Assembly: GCF_013409575.1 (NCBI RefSeq)
Contig: NZ_JACCCY010000001.1
Span: 1-64,000 of the forward strand
Direction: 5' to 3'
DNA length: 64,000 nucleotides
From: Macellibacteroides fermentans
GTDB lineage: Bacteria; Bacteroidota; Bacteroidia; Bacteroidales; Tannerellaceae
The notes under the pieces were generated by a model that worked only from the letters and a program-made list of their open reading frames with translations, was not told where the DNA came from and did not search any database. Position 1 is the first letter of the stretch, and each line of letters opens with the position of its first letter. Made by a program: the position numbers and the translations under genes. Below, one piece after another: positions 8,209-14,863 of the stretch.

Positions 8209-9134
8209 AAGTCTAATTTTTTAATGATTTGTCTGATAATATTTTTTACTTCAATCGGACTGATCACGGTTGTTGTATCCGTATTCGCCAATACCCATCT
8301 TGCCAGGGGGGCGAGCGAATACGCCATATAGGTTTGCTCTATTTGTCCGTCGGCAAGTTCCTTCTCGCCGGTCAGCCCCATAAAATAACATCTGTCGGCA
8401 TTATATCTGGATACCTCTTTGCTTGTATGCAATACAACCTCTGTAAGGCACTGGGCATCATCTGCCCCAAGCAGCGACTCCAATGGCGGATGAATCTTGG
8501 TATGCTTATCCGCTTTCGTCTCGATATTTTCAATGCGGTCGATCCTGAACATCCGGTATTCTTCTCTTAAATGGCACCAGGCTGATAGATACCAGTTGGG
8601 ATAGGAATACGTGACGCCAACTGCTTCCAGCAATCTCCTGCTCTTATTCTCGTCGGCATTGGTGTAATCAATCTCAATGATCAGTTTATCGTTAATGCTG
8701 CTCAAAATTATCTGCAAGAGATTGGGTAGACTTTCCCGTGCATTGCGACTTTTATATACTGTGATGGCATCACCCATTTCGTGAATATAATTTTTGTCGA
8801 CTGTCCGCAATGCCGCTCTGATTTTATCCATTCCCTGACGGAAATATATGCTGTTCTGGGTATCGGTGATTTGCTCGATAATTTTCTCGGCAGTTAGAAA
8901 AGCCATCGCCTCTTCCTTCGTGAACATAAGCGAGGGTAATTTATAGCCATCAACCAAAGAGTAACCGATACCCGAATCGCCGCATATTGGCACTCCAGCT
9001 TCAGTGAGGGTATGCATATCACGGTAAATGGTGCGTAAGCTTACCTCGAAACGTTGGGCCATTTCGGACGCCCTTACAACGGGGCGCGACTGTAACTGTA
9101 CGAGTAATGCCGATATGCGGTCGAGTCGGTTCAT
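8205..9134 (-). CDS. YafY-like HTH plus WYL domain transcriptional regulator
   Basis: A 309-residue protein. The N-terminal HTH (residues ~1-60) includes RASEMAQRFEVSLRTIYRDM, followed by the linker YKLPSLMFTKEEAMAF and a WYL-type domain from about 135 with VTYSYPNWYLSAWCHLR and FRIDRIEN. WYL regulators sense nucleic-acid or other ligands and act as repressors or activators. It is translationally coupled to the downstream GyrI-like protein. The upstream VOC-family gene ends 9 bp before its start on the same strand, so all three may form one transcript. Confidence 0.92.
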   Translation of the reverse strand: MNRLDRISALLVQLQSRPVVRASEMAQRFEVSLRTIYRDMHTLTEAGVPICGDSGIGYSLVDGYKLPSLMFTKEEAMAFLTAEKIIEQITDTQNSIYFRQGMDKIRAALRTVDKNYIHEMGDAITVYKSRNARESLPNLLQIILSSINDKLIIEIDYTNADENKSRRLLEAVGVTYSYPNWYLSAWCHLREEYRMFRIDRIENIETKADKHTKIHPPLESLLGADDAQCLTEVVLHTSKEVSRYNADRCYFMGLTGEKELADGQIEQTYMAYSLAPLARWVLANTDTTTVISPIEVKNIIRQIIKKLDL

Positions 9135-9143
9135 GGCTGCGAA

Positions 9144-9566
9144 TTATTCTTCGGAATACATTATTGCCCAAAGCACGCCGTAGCGGTCGATTACCTCGGC
9201 ATATTGTTTGGCAAAAAAGGTTTCTGTAAGAGGACATTCTATCTTCTGTGCACCCTGTGTGAGTTTGGCATACACCTCTTCGGTCTGGGCGGTGGAGTCG
9301 CATGCCAGCGTAAGCATATGTCCCCGGTTACCGAAGTTGCGCTTATCGTGCGGCAACGAGTCGGCCATGGCCATCGATCCTCCGGGGAAAGCGATGCAAC
9401 AATGCAGAATCATTTGTTTGCACTCTTCAGGCACCGGCATTTCAGGTGTGGGAGGCATAGACTCGTAGCGGTAAAGGTTATCGATTTTTCCTCCCAGCAC
9501 ATCGGCATAGAAGTTGGCAGCCTCTTCGGCCTGACCATTGAAAACGAGGTAAGACGTTAGTTTCAT
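9144..9566 (-). CDS. VOC-family (PhnB-like) protein
   Basis: A 140-residue protein of the vicinal-oxygen-chelate superfamily, PhnB/glyoxalase-like type: an N-terminal YLVFNGQAEEAANFYADVLG, a central GGSMAMADS strand and a C-terminal YGVLWAIM strand. Full length for the family. Relatives are metal-dependent enzymes or antibiotic-resistance-like binding proteins; the substrate cannot be read from sequence. It is the first gene of the VOC-WYL-GyrI strip. Confidence 0.9.
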   Translation of the reverse strand: MKLTSYLVFNGQAEEAANFYADVLGGKIDNLYRYESMPPTPEMPVPEECKQMILHCCIAFPGGSMAMADSLPHDKRNFGNRGHMLTLACDSTAQTEEVYAKLTQGAQKIECPLTETFFAKQYAEVIDRYGVLWAIMYSEE

Positions 9567-9625
9567 AATGTTTGATATTTATTAATTCATTGGCAAAAAT
9601 ACATGGTATGAATGACAACAGTATG

Positions 9626-9850
9626 TCAGCAACTTTTTTTAATTTGAAGAAATTTTTCTGACAAAGAAAACTCCATCCTCTCTTGGGCATTGGACATAGA
9701 CTTTCGTCGTTTCTCTTCTTGTGCATCGTATGAAAACTCCATTTTCTCTTGGGCATTGGACCCCCAAAGGTCGTTCACCACTTTTTGTGGCGATAGGATG
9801 TAGTCCGACTCCAGCAGACTGTCTAAATATTTTAGTTTAAAATTACTCAT
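9626..9850 (-). CDS. Short hypothetical ORF with an in-frame internal repeat
   Basis: About 74 residues from the ATG at 9850 (an upstream GTG at 9883 is less likely). The N-terminus reads MSNFKLKYLDSLLESDYILS. The rest holds two copies of a motif like SNAQE(K/R)MEFS, encoded by two 30-bp direct repeats (plus-strand 9666-9695 and 9732-9761, two mismatches) exactly 66 bp, or 22 codons, apart. I do not recognise the family. It may be a decayed gene or one altered by repeat duplication. Location in an accessory strip and small size keep confidence low. Confidence 0.35.
   Translation of the reverse strand: MSNFKLKYLDSLLESDYILSPQKVVNDLWGSNAQEKMEFSYDAQEEKRRKSMSNAQERMEFSLSEKFLQIKKSC
9666..9761. repeat. 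Two 30-bp direct repeats, 66 bp apart
   Basis: Copies at 9666-9695 and 9732-9761 begin GAAAACTCCAT and end CTTGGGCATTGGAC; they differ at two positions. The 66-bp period keeps the minus-strand frame. Confidence 0.85.
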
Positions 9851-9903
9851 AACGTTGATATTTAAGTGTTTAACAAATTTCACTCTTTTAGTCCCTGAAT
9901 TGC

Positions 9904-9976
9904 CACAAGCCGATTCACATACCTTTTCTCTGGATTGATGCGGGTTTTGAGGGGGTCACTCACAAGCCGAATCACA
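9904..9976. repeat. Direct repeat pair in a 345-bp gene-poor stretch
   Basis: CACAAGCCGATTCACA (9904-9919) and CACAAGCCGAATCACA (9961-9976) match at 15 of 16 positions, 57 bp apart. The surrounding stretch 9851-10195 has only short, unconvincing ORFs. The repeats may be binding sites or leftover mobile-element sequence. Confidence 0.55.
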
Positions 9977-10195
9977 AGCCCTATATTAATATATAAAGAA
10001 TATTTCTGTAAAAGGCTACGCTTTAAAACCCTAAATCCGTTGCCGCTGCAACTCAGGAACCACCGACAAAGAACAGTTAAAAGATTGGATAATAAAAAAT
10101 GGAAGATTCTCATATTTTTAAAAGTTAAATCCCTTTACTGATGCGGCTTTTGGAGAAAAACGATATAAGATTGCTTTTTCCATTCTCAGCTCTTT

Positions 10196-10714
10196 TCAGC
10201 CAGTTTCTTTGTATGCTATACTAATCATAATTTCGATATTTCGAATCAGGTTTATCTCTTTGTTTTTCTTGAATTTATGTAGGCAGTTGTAGATGTGAGC
10301 ATCTTTTGCGTTGAGAACAAAATTGGTTTGCAAGAAGCTTACCATCCTGTTTATGGAGCAGTCTCCAAACACTCCGTCGCCCAGCAGCTGAGATACGCAA
10401 TAGTAGAGTAACATCCTCTTGTTACGTTGAATATGGATCGGCTTATTGTCTGCTTCCGTGCAAACATAGCTGCTTATCTCTTTACCGAACTCAGCCAAAA
10501 AGCCGGTAGAAAGCTGCTTCCAGTGCCTGGAGGTGTGCTCAGTGTTTTCGAATGCCCAGGAGATAATCCGCAGGATGATTGTCTTTTTTAAACGTATGTC
10601 AGTAAGGTCATTTATACGCTCTTTGAGGTGCTTCAAAGTAGGCTGATTCTGATTACATATTTTGTAGATCAAAACGAAGCCGTAATCGTCTTTATTTAAT
10701 ATAAATTCACACAT
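10196..10714 (-). CDS. Hypothetical Bacteroidales protein
   Basis: A 172-residue intact ORF starting MCEFILNKDDYGFVLIYKIC. It is predicted cytoplasmic and mostly helical, with hydrophobic/basic alternation and no transmembrane segment or recognisable motif. A basic C-terminal part (HKFKKNKEINLIRNIE) could contact nucleic acid, but this is speculative. It stands alone between the repeat-bearing gaps 9851-10195 and 10715-11005. I cannot assign a family. Confidence 0.55.
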   Translation of the reverse strand: MCEFILNKDDYGFVLIYKICNQNQPTLKHLKERINDLTDIRLKKTIILRIISWAFENTEHTSRHWKQLSTGFLAEFGKEISSYVCTEADNKPIHIQRNKRMLLYYCVSQLLGDGVFGDCSINRMVSFLQTNFVLNAKDAHIYNCLHKFKKNKEINLIRNIEIMISIAYKETG

Positions 10715-10856
10715 AGCCAGAGATTAAAGGTGTATTTTAAGTATTATTGTCATATTGAAATTTATTCTGCATTAGCACATGCCTGTGTTTTAGTTTTGTA
10801 AAAGGAATGTTTCCCAGAGATAAAAGAGCGTTTTTGAATGATACCTGATCCTGTTT

Positions 10857-10966
10857 TCAAAGATATATGTTTGACAAATCAAAGATATAGGAATGAACTT
10901 TCAAAGATATAGGAATGAAACTTCAAAGATATATGATTGGAAAGCCAAAGATATAGGATTGAAAAC
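10857..10966. repeat. Tandem array of five 22-bp units
   Basis: Units begin at 10857, 10879, 10901, 10923 and 10945, each exactly 22 bp. The core is TCAAAGATATAGGAATGAAA with variants such as ATATGATTG. 22 is not a multiple of 3 and no ORF uses the array, so it is noncoding. The TATATGATTG core also recurs in the 22-bp array at 43513-43644. Confidence 0.85.
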
Positions 10967-11005
10967 GGATGGATATCTGTATTTCTGTACGCTCTTTTAG
11001 GGTGC

Positions 11006-11233
11006 TTAAGGTGGCCCGATGCAGTCGAACAGCAGAGAGATTTGTTTGGAACTGAACCGTCGTTGCCCTTTTTGCCATCCTGTCTCATGCAGACGGGGAA
11101 TAAGGTTAGGATGCCTTAGCATCCAGCGAAGCAGCTGTTTGGTGGCAGCCGAAAGCGAAAGAGTGGGTGAGTACAATTGGCTGAGTTCAGACAACGAGTA
11201 ACTCTTGACAGGAATTTCTTCTGTGTTTTTCAT
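11006..11233 (-). CDS. DUF4248 domain-containing protein
   Basis: About 75 residues from the ATG at 11233 (upstream starts at 11263 are non-ATG). The pattern KSYSLSELSQLYSPTLS, then QLLRWMLRHPNLIPRLHETG and WQKGQRRFSSKQ, matches DUF4248, a small Bacteroidales family often found near HU-like proteins, primase/VirE-type genes and polysaccharide loci. None of those partners is present here, so it looks like the remnant of a larger accessory module. Molecular function unknown. Confidence 0.8.
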   Translation of the reverse strand: MKNTEEIPVKSYSLSELSQLYSPTLSLSAATKQLLRWMLRHPNLIPRLHETGWQKGQRRFSSKQISLLFDCIGPP

Positions 11234-11263
11234 CCGTATTTTGATTGCGATTATCATAATCAA

Positions 11264-11626
11264 ATATACGTATAATTATTTATATTGGCAAATTATTGAG
11301 GAGATATTTCGGAAATAAAAGTATCTTTTTTGCTGATTTCGGACATATTCTCCCATAAACTGCACTATCCGGACATAAGCGTCTGTTTCGCACAGGCAGT
11401 CAGTGTTAAAGGCTATCTTTGCATTGTTACGTAACGAAAAGATTTAATTAACACATAAAAAATAGATGCGTATGTCACTAAAATTATCACTTGAGCACCG
11501 GATGAATATAAGTCAAAGCACCCCTGCCACAATGATGCATCGTAGCAAAACGAAAGACCTGGAGTGTCATAATATGCCTGTCCAGGTGGCACGTATGACG
11601 AACTACAGGTCTAAACGAATCATATA
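11264..11626. promoter_or_regulatory. Gene-poor stretch with plus-strand promoter and palindrome
   Basis: A good -7 element TATCTTTG lies at 11414-11421 (-33 weak), followed at once by the perfect 10-bp palindrome GTTACGTAAC (11426-11435). The following plus-strand ORF from 11466 has no recognisable family and would run antisense through the XRE gene at 11627-11839. This may be the leftover 5' end of a lost gene or an antisense transcript. Confidence 0.4.
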
Positions 11627-11839
11627 TTATTTTTCGTCGTTTACGTACTCCAGAATATCTCCCGGTTGGCAGTCCAGTGCTTTGCAAATTGCTTCTAAGG
11701 TGCTGAAACGAATTGCTTTTGCCTTTCCTGTCTTTAGGATAGAGAGGTTTGATAATGTAAGATCGACTCTTTCTGAAAGTTCATTCAGCGAAATTTTACG
11801 CTTTGCCATTATCACATCTAAGTTTACTATAATTGGCAT
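11627..11839 (-). CDS. XRE/YozG-type small HTH regulator
   Basis: A 70-residue Cro/CI-type HTH protein: NLDVIMAKRKISLNELSERV, DLTLSNLSILKTGKAK and a C-terminal CKALDCQPGDILEY, the YozG-like form. It follows the DUF2975 gene by 3 bp; the DUF2975-membrane-protein/YozG-HTH pair is a recurrent two-gene unit. It probably regulates its own operon. The integral partner suggests a membrane-linked stress or signalling role. Confidence 0.9.
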   Translation of the reverse strand: MPIIVNLDVIMAKRKISLNELSERVDLTLSNLSILKTGKAKAIRFSTLEAICKALDCQPGDILEYVNDEK

Positions 11840-11842
11840 GGC

Positions 11843-12379
11843 TTATACTGTTAAATCGTTTTCGTCTTGAATATCTACTCCTTTTTTAAAAATAGTCGCA
11901 ATAATATAGATTACAGCTCCCATTAAAATAAATGCCTGACCGTCAGTCCAGAATCGGTTTATATTGTCGGTTACAAAACCATGATGCATTAAATATCTGG
12001 CAAACTGACTGGCAATGGAACTTAGCAGCCCAATTGAAAGAGTGTAATAGCTAATTAGTTTAATTTGTGTCGCAACAAAAGTGCTGAACGGTTTTGATAA
12101 ATCCATTTTCTGCATTAGTCTGATTACTATGTAGAATAGGAAAGCTTTTAAAATCGAAATGGTTAGAATAAAACTGTAGATGCCGAAAAAAGCCGATCTA
12201 CTGCTGTTATATATTTCAGATAAGTCCAGCTTTTCATAAAGATTCTGGACAAATTCAGGCTTATACAGACTGAAAAAGAAATTTACTATCAAGCCTCCAG
12301 CTTCAATGCTTAAGCCCACAAATATGAGCCAGGCCACAATATATAAGCCCCAAAATACGAAGTTATTTGTTTTTGACAT
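11843..12379 (-). CDS. DUF2975 membrane protein
   Basis: A 178-residue protein with about four transmembrane segments (near residues 7-32, 63-85, 105-128 and 145-165) and a short charged C-terminus ending DENDLTV. The pattern matches DUF2975, partner of YozG-type regulators. It is a paralogue of the neighbouring gene at 12444-12923, whose tail is SENDLTI. Function unknown; membrane sensing that feeds the adjacent HTH protein is inference. Confidence 0.85.
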   Translation of the reverse strand: MSKTNNFVFWGLYIVAWLIFVGLSIEAGGLIVNFFFSLYKPEFVQNLYEKLDLSEIYNSSRSAFFGIYSFILTISILKAFLFYIVIRLMQKMDLSKPFSTFVATQIKLISYYTLSIGLLSSIASQFARYLMHHGFVTDNINRFWTDGQAFILMGAVIYIIATIFKKGVDIQDENDLTV

Positions 12380-12407
12380 GTTGTTTAAAGTTATATTCTT
12401 TTTTAAC

Positions 12408-12444
12408 GTCGTTCATGTAAAGATTCGCTATAATTGATATGACT
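12408..12444 (-). pseudogene. Remnant of a second XRE gene start
   Basis: Just after the stop of the 12444-12923 gene, the minus strand reads close to the start of the XRE gene at 11839: the shared CAATTATAG block is in register, as is the upstream TTAAC-TATAAG-CAT. The ATG is changed to ATA and similarity fades after about 37 bp. This suggests the DUF2975-XRE cassette was duplicated and the internal XRE copy deleted. Confidence 0.55.
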
Positions 12445-12923
12445 TATATGGTTAAGTCATTTTCGGATTTCATATCAATGGCATTTTGCAAGAGTTTTTC
12501 AAATATTGCCGTAGCAGTTGCAACAACGATCGAAACAAAGGTCGTCACAATACAAATGGCAAGAAAGCCTGCAGGATCGTCTTCTTTGCTGTGAAATATC
12601 TTTATATAAACTCCGGCAGCCACAATTAAAGTACCGAGTATGATAGCACAAAACTTTATGCCCTTTAAAGCCTTTACGGATTCCGGCGAGAAGATTTTAT
12701 TCTGTCCGATATATCCAAGTAACCGGAACGCCTTATACAGCGCAACAAAGAAAGCGATGGATGCGGCATATCCATACAAGATAAATGGGTCAGTGTAAAT
12801 ACTGAGCAAGTCTAAGTTTGTAGCTCTTCCCTCAGTTAACGGAACCCGAATCAAAATAACAAGTGCCAGTATGCCGATCAGCACGACTACAGCCTGAAGA
12901 AATACGGTTGAAATTGTTTTCAT
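12444..12923 (-). CDS. DUF2975 membrane protein (paralogue)
   Basis: About 159 residues from the ATG at 12923; the longer frame to 12980 needs a TTG start. There are four hydrophobic segments (near residues 7-27, 43-65, 85-105, 115-140) and the C-terminus ends KSENDLTI, matching the neighbouring DUF2975 protein. It lies 64 bp upstream of its paralogue, with the remains of an XRE start between them. The same membrane-sensing role is presumed but unproven. Confidence 0.85.
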   Translation of the reverse strand: MKTISTVFLQAVVVLIGILALVILIRVPLTEGRATNLDLLSIYTDPFILYGYAASIAFFVALYKAFRLLGYIGQNKIFSPESVKALKGIKFCAIILGTLIVAAGVYIKIFHSKEDDPAGFLAICIVTTFVSIVVATATAIFEKLLQNAIDMKSENDLTI

Positions 12924-13082
12924 AATGATTCCACGATTTATATTTTGATGCAAACATAGTAAATGTTTATTGATAAACAATAAATATTAATTGTTATTTG
13001 AATAATATTTTATGTAAATCACTATTGAAGATGTATAATGACAACTGTAAAGTGTTGTTATTTATAATAAAGATGAACCTTT

Positions 13083-13114
13083 TTTGTAATCAATATGTTT
13101 AATACTTAGATTTG
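13083..13114 (+). promoter_or_regulatory. Strong Bacteroidales promoter (small-RNA candidate 1)
   Basis: TTTG (13083-13086), 20 bp, TAGATTTG (13107-13114), matching the Bacteroidetes consensus in sequence and spacing. No ORF follows before the terminator at 13224-13254. Confidence 0.65.
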
Positions 13115-13120
13115 TAAATA

Positions 13121-13254
13121 AACACTTGCTATTCAGCTTTTTTTGAGCAGCAAGTATGAAATCCAAATCTTGTTTTTATTTTATACGAACATAAGTTAGA
13201 GAACGCTATTTAGATGAAGAAATAAGGTCTGGTTCGGGAGAGTCGGACTTTTTA
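13121..13254 (+). ncRNA. Small-RNA candidate 1 (about 135 nt)
   Basis: A consensus promoter and an intrinsic terminator bound this noncoding stretch. A 5' hairpin pairs ACTTGCT (from about 13123) with AGCAAGT near 13150-13156. The 3' end (13224-13254) is a GTCTGG/GTCGGAC-type stem with G-U wobbles followed by a T-run. The terminator resembles that of the next unit at 13370-13402. No RNA family was recognised. Confidence 0.5.
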
Positions 13255-13283
13255 ATTATGTGTTTTACAACATTGTGTAATAG

Positions 13284-13315
13284 GTTGCAAAAGAGAGATT
13301 CAAGTTCTACCTTTG
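13284..13315 (+). promoter_or_regulatory. Bacteroidales promoter (small-RNA candidate 2)
   Basis: GTTG (13284-13287), 20 bp, TACCTTTG (13308-13315). It lies 30 bp after the terminator of candidate 1. Confidence 0.6.
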
Positions 13316-13321
13316 CATCTA

Positions 13322-13402
13322 GACAAACAAAATATGTTTAAATTTAATTTTTCATTTTTTTATTATAAGAAAGTCCGGCCCGTGAGTGTCGGACTTTTTG
13401 TT
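13322..13402 (+). ncRNA. Small-RNA candidate 2 (about 80 nt)
   Basis: Starts after the promoter at 13284-13315 and ends in a strong terminator, AAGTCCG/CGGACTT (13370-13398) followed by a T-run. A 29-codon ORF (ATG at 13334, stop at 13423) starts inside but runs through the terminator, so translation of the whole ORF is unlikely. The AT-rich 5' half and 3' hairpin resemble an sRNA or short leader. Confidence 0.45.
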
Positions 13403-13466
13403 TCCCGTAAATTCAAACCTTAGTAAATACGGCCGTACGAAGGATGAGAGCAGAAGATTAATCCGA

Positions 13467-14345
13467 TTAATCTTCCAGATATCCAAACTTTCCGTGATTC
13501 AGATCGTCGAATGCCTGCATAATCTCCTGTTTGGTATTCATAACGAATGGCCCGTAGGCTACAATGGGCTCATGGAGTGGTTTCCCGCTCATTATTAGCA
13601 CAACCGTGTCTGGTTCTGTGGCTTCAACCGTAAATACTTCTCCTTTATTCTCAAATTTTACGAAGTTGTTTTCCGGCACATCTATTTCGTTAGCTAATAT
13701 ACTTCCCTGTACTACAAGTAAGGCTGTATTGTAGTTTTCGGGGAAAGAAAACGTAGCCTTGCCTCCAAGATTAAGGCGCGCGTTCATCAAGCTGATGGGC
13801 GAATGGGTATGGGCCGGACCCTCAACATCGTTGTATTTTCCGGCAATTACCTCCACAAATCCGCTGTTTCCGGGTAGTATGTACCTGCCCATCGTTTCGT
13901 TTGGAATGGCCTGATAGCCCGGAGCCGACATCTTATCAGCCTTCGGAAGGTTGGTCCACAGCTGTACCATCTGGAATGTACCCCCTTGTCGTGACCATTC
14001 TTTTTCGTAATACTCCTTATGAAGCACGCCCGATGCAGCCGTCATCCACTGTACATCGCCTGTGCCTATAATGCCTCCGTTGCCGGCACTATCGTGGTGT
14101 TGCACTTTGCCGTTGTAGGCTATGGTTACCGTTTCGAAGCCACGGTGTGGATGTACACCCACGCCTCGGGGTGTGTCTGAGGGTGTAACCTCCATCTTTG
14201 CATTATAGTCGAGCAATATGAACGGATCCATATCTTTCATCTCCAATCCCGGTATGCCGGGGATAAAGTTATGTACCTTAAATCCATCACCTACCCAATG
14301 GGTCTCTTGCGGATGCGTTACAAATGCAATTTTCTTATAGTTCAT
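13467..14345 (-). CDS. Pirin family protein
   Basis: A 292-residue bicupin protein. The N-terminal cupin holds VGVHPHRGFETVTIAYNG, with the metal-binding HxH and downstream QHHDSAGNGG; the C-terminal cupin has GPAHTHSPISL and ends with the typical LHEPIVAYGPFVMN. Bacterial pirins are iron-dependent and reported as redox-sensing cofactors or quercetinase-like dioxygenases; the role here is unknown. The gene is monocistronic or weakly coupled to the small ferredoxin-like gene 143 bp upstream. Confidence 0.95.
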   Translation of the reverse strand: MNYKKIAFVTHPQETHWVGDGFKVHNFIPGIPGLEMKDMDPFILLDYNAKMEVTPSDTPRGVGVHPHRGFETVTIAYNGKVQHHDSAGNGGIIGTGDVQWMTAASGVLHKEYYEKEWSRQGGTFQMVQLWTNLPKADKMSAPGYQAIPNETMGRYILPGNSGFVEVIAGKYNDVEGPAHTHSPISLMNARLNLGGKATFSFPENYNTALLVVQGSILANEIDVPENNFVKFENKGEVFTVEATEPDTVVLIMSGKPLHEPIVAYGPFVMNTKQEIMQAFDDLNHGKFGYLED

Positions 14346-14488
14346 CTTTTATCTCCTTTCATTTTATAATCTGTACTTCTGCTAAACTTTATGATTTTTT
14401 TGGGGGCACTAACAATACCTGGATATTTTATATTGGTTATTAGTGAGCCTCTCTAACCTAAAAAGTTGTTTTGATAAATATGTGATTA

Positions 14489-14713
14489 TTACTCATTCTG
14501 CGTTTCGTTCCTTATGAAGGAGAGGGCGCCGGACGGACAATTGTTAATCTGATCTATCAACTCTGCGGTTGTAGCGTTTTCTGGCTTTATCCACGGTCGT
14601 TCCTGCGGATTATATACCTTTGGCAACATACGTACACAAATACCGGAATGAATACATTTTTCCGGTTTCCATACAACAGTAATTTCACCGTTATAATACT
14701 TTTTTGTAGTCAT
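14489..14713 (-). CDS. (4Fe-4S) mono-cluster domain protein (Fer4_19-like)
   Basis: A 74-residue protein with the divergent single-cluster ferredoxin pattern: KCIHSGICVRMLPKVYN near residues 19-35, and a later NNCPSGALSF near 57-66. Cysteines at CxxxxxC plus the distal CP are consistent with the Fer4_19 family. Probably a small cytoplasmic electron carrier or redox sensor. It lies upstream of pirin on the same strand; a shared redox theme is possible but not shown. Confidence 0.85.
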   Translation of the reverse strand: MTTKKYYNGEITVVWKPEKCIHSGICVRMLPKVYNPQERPWIKPENATTAELIDQINNCPSGALSFIRNETQNE

Positions 14714-14803
14714 AATCTATAAAGTTTGAGTATTGAATACTTTCGTAAATGTAATAATTTAAAGTTGATTACTTCTGATTAAAAGCAATTGATTTTAATA
14801 ACA

Positions 14804-14843
14804 TAAAAAGAGGATGAATCATCTTTTATTGATTCACCCTCTT
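14804..14843 (-). terminator. Intrinsic terminator of the GH29 operon
   Basis: On the minus strand, AAGAGGGTGAATCA (14843-14830) pairs with TGATTCATCCTCTT (14821-14808), 14 bp with a G-U wobble, followed by TTTT. It starts 20 bp after the fucosidase stop. Confidence 0.85.
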
Positions 14844-14863
14844 GCAAATTAAGCTTTGAAATT

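Noticed and set aside
9880-10113. 77-codon minus-strand ORF
   Set aside because: Covers the direct-repeat region, with no recognisable family and no good start context.
11466-11870. 134-codon plus-strand ORF
   Set aside because: It resembles no family and mostly runs antisense to the well-supported XRE gene at 11627-11839; treated as a shadow or relic.
13334-13423. 29-codon small protein gene
   Set aside because: The ORF reads through the terminator at 13370-13402, so an intact mRNA for it is unlikely.
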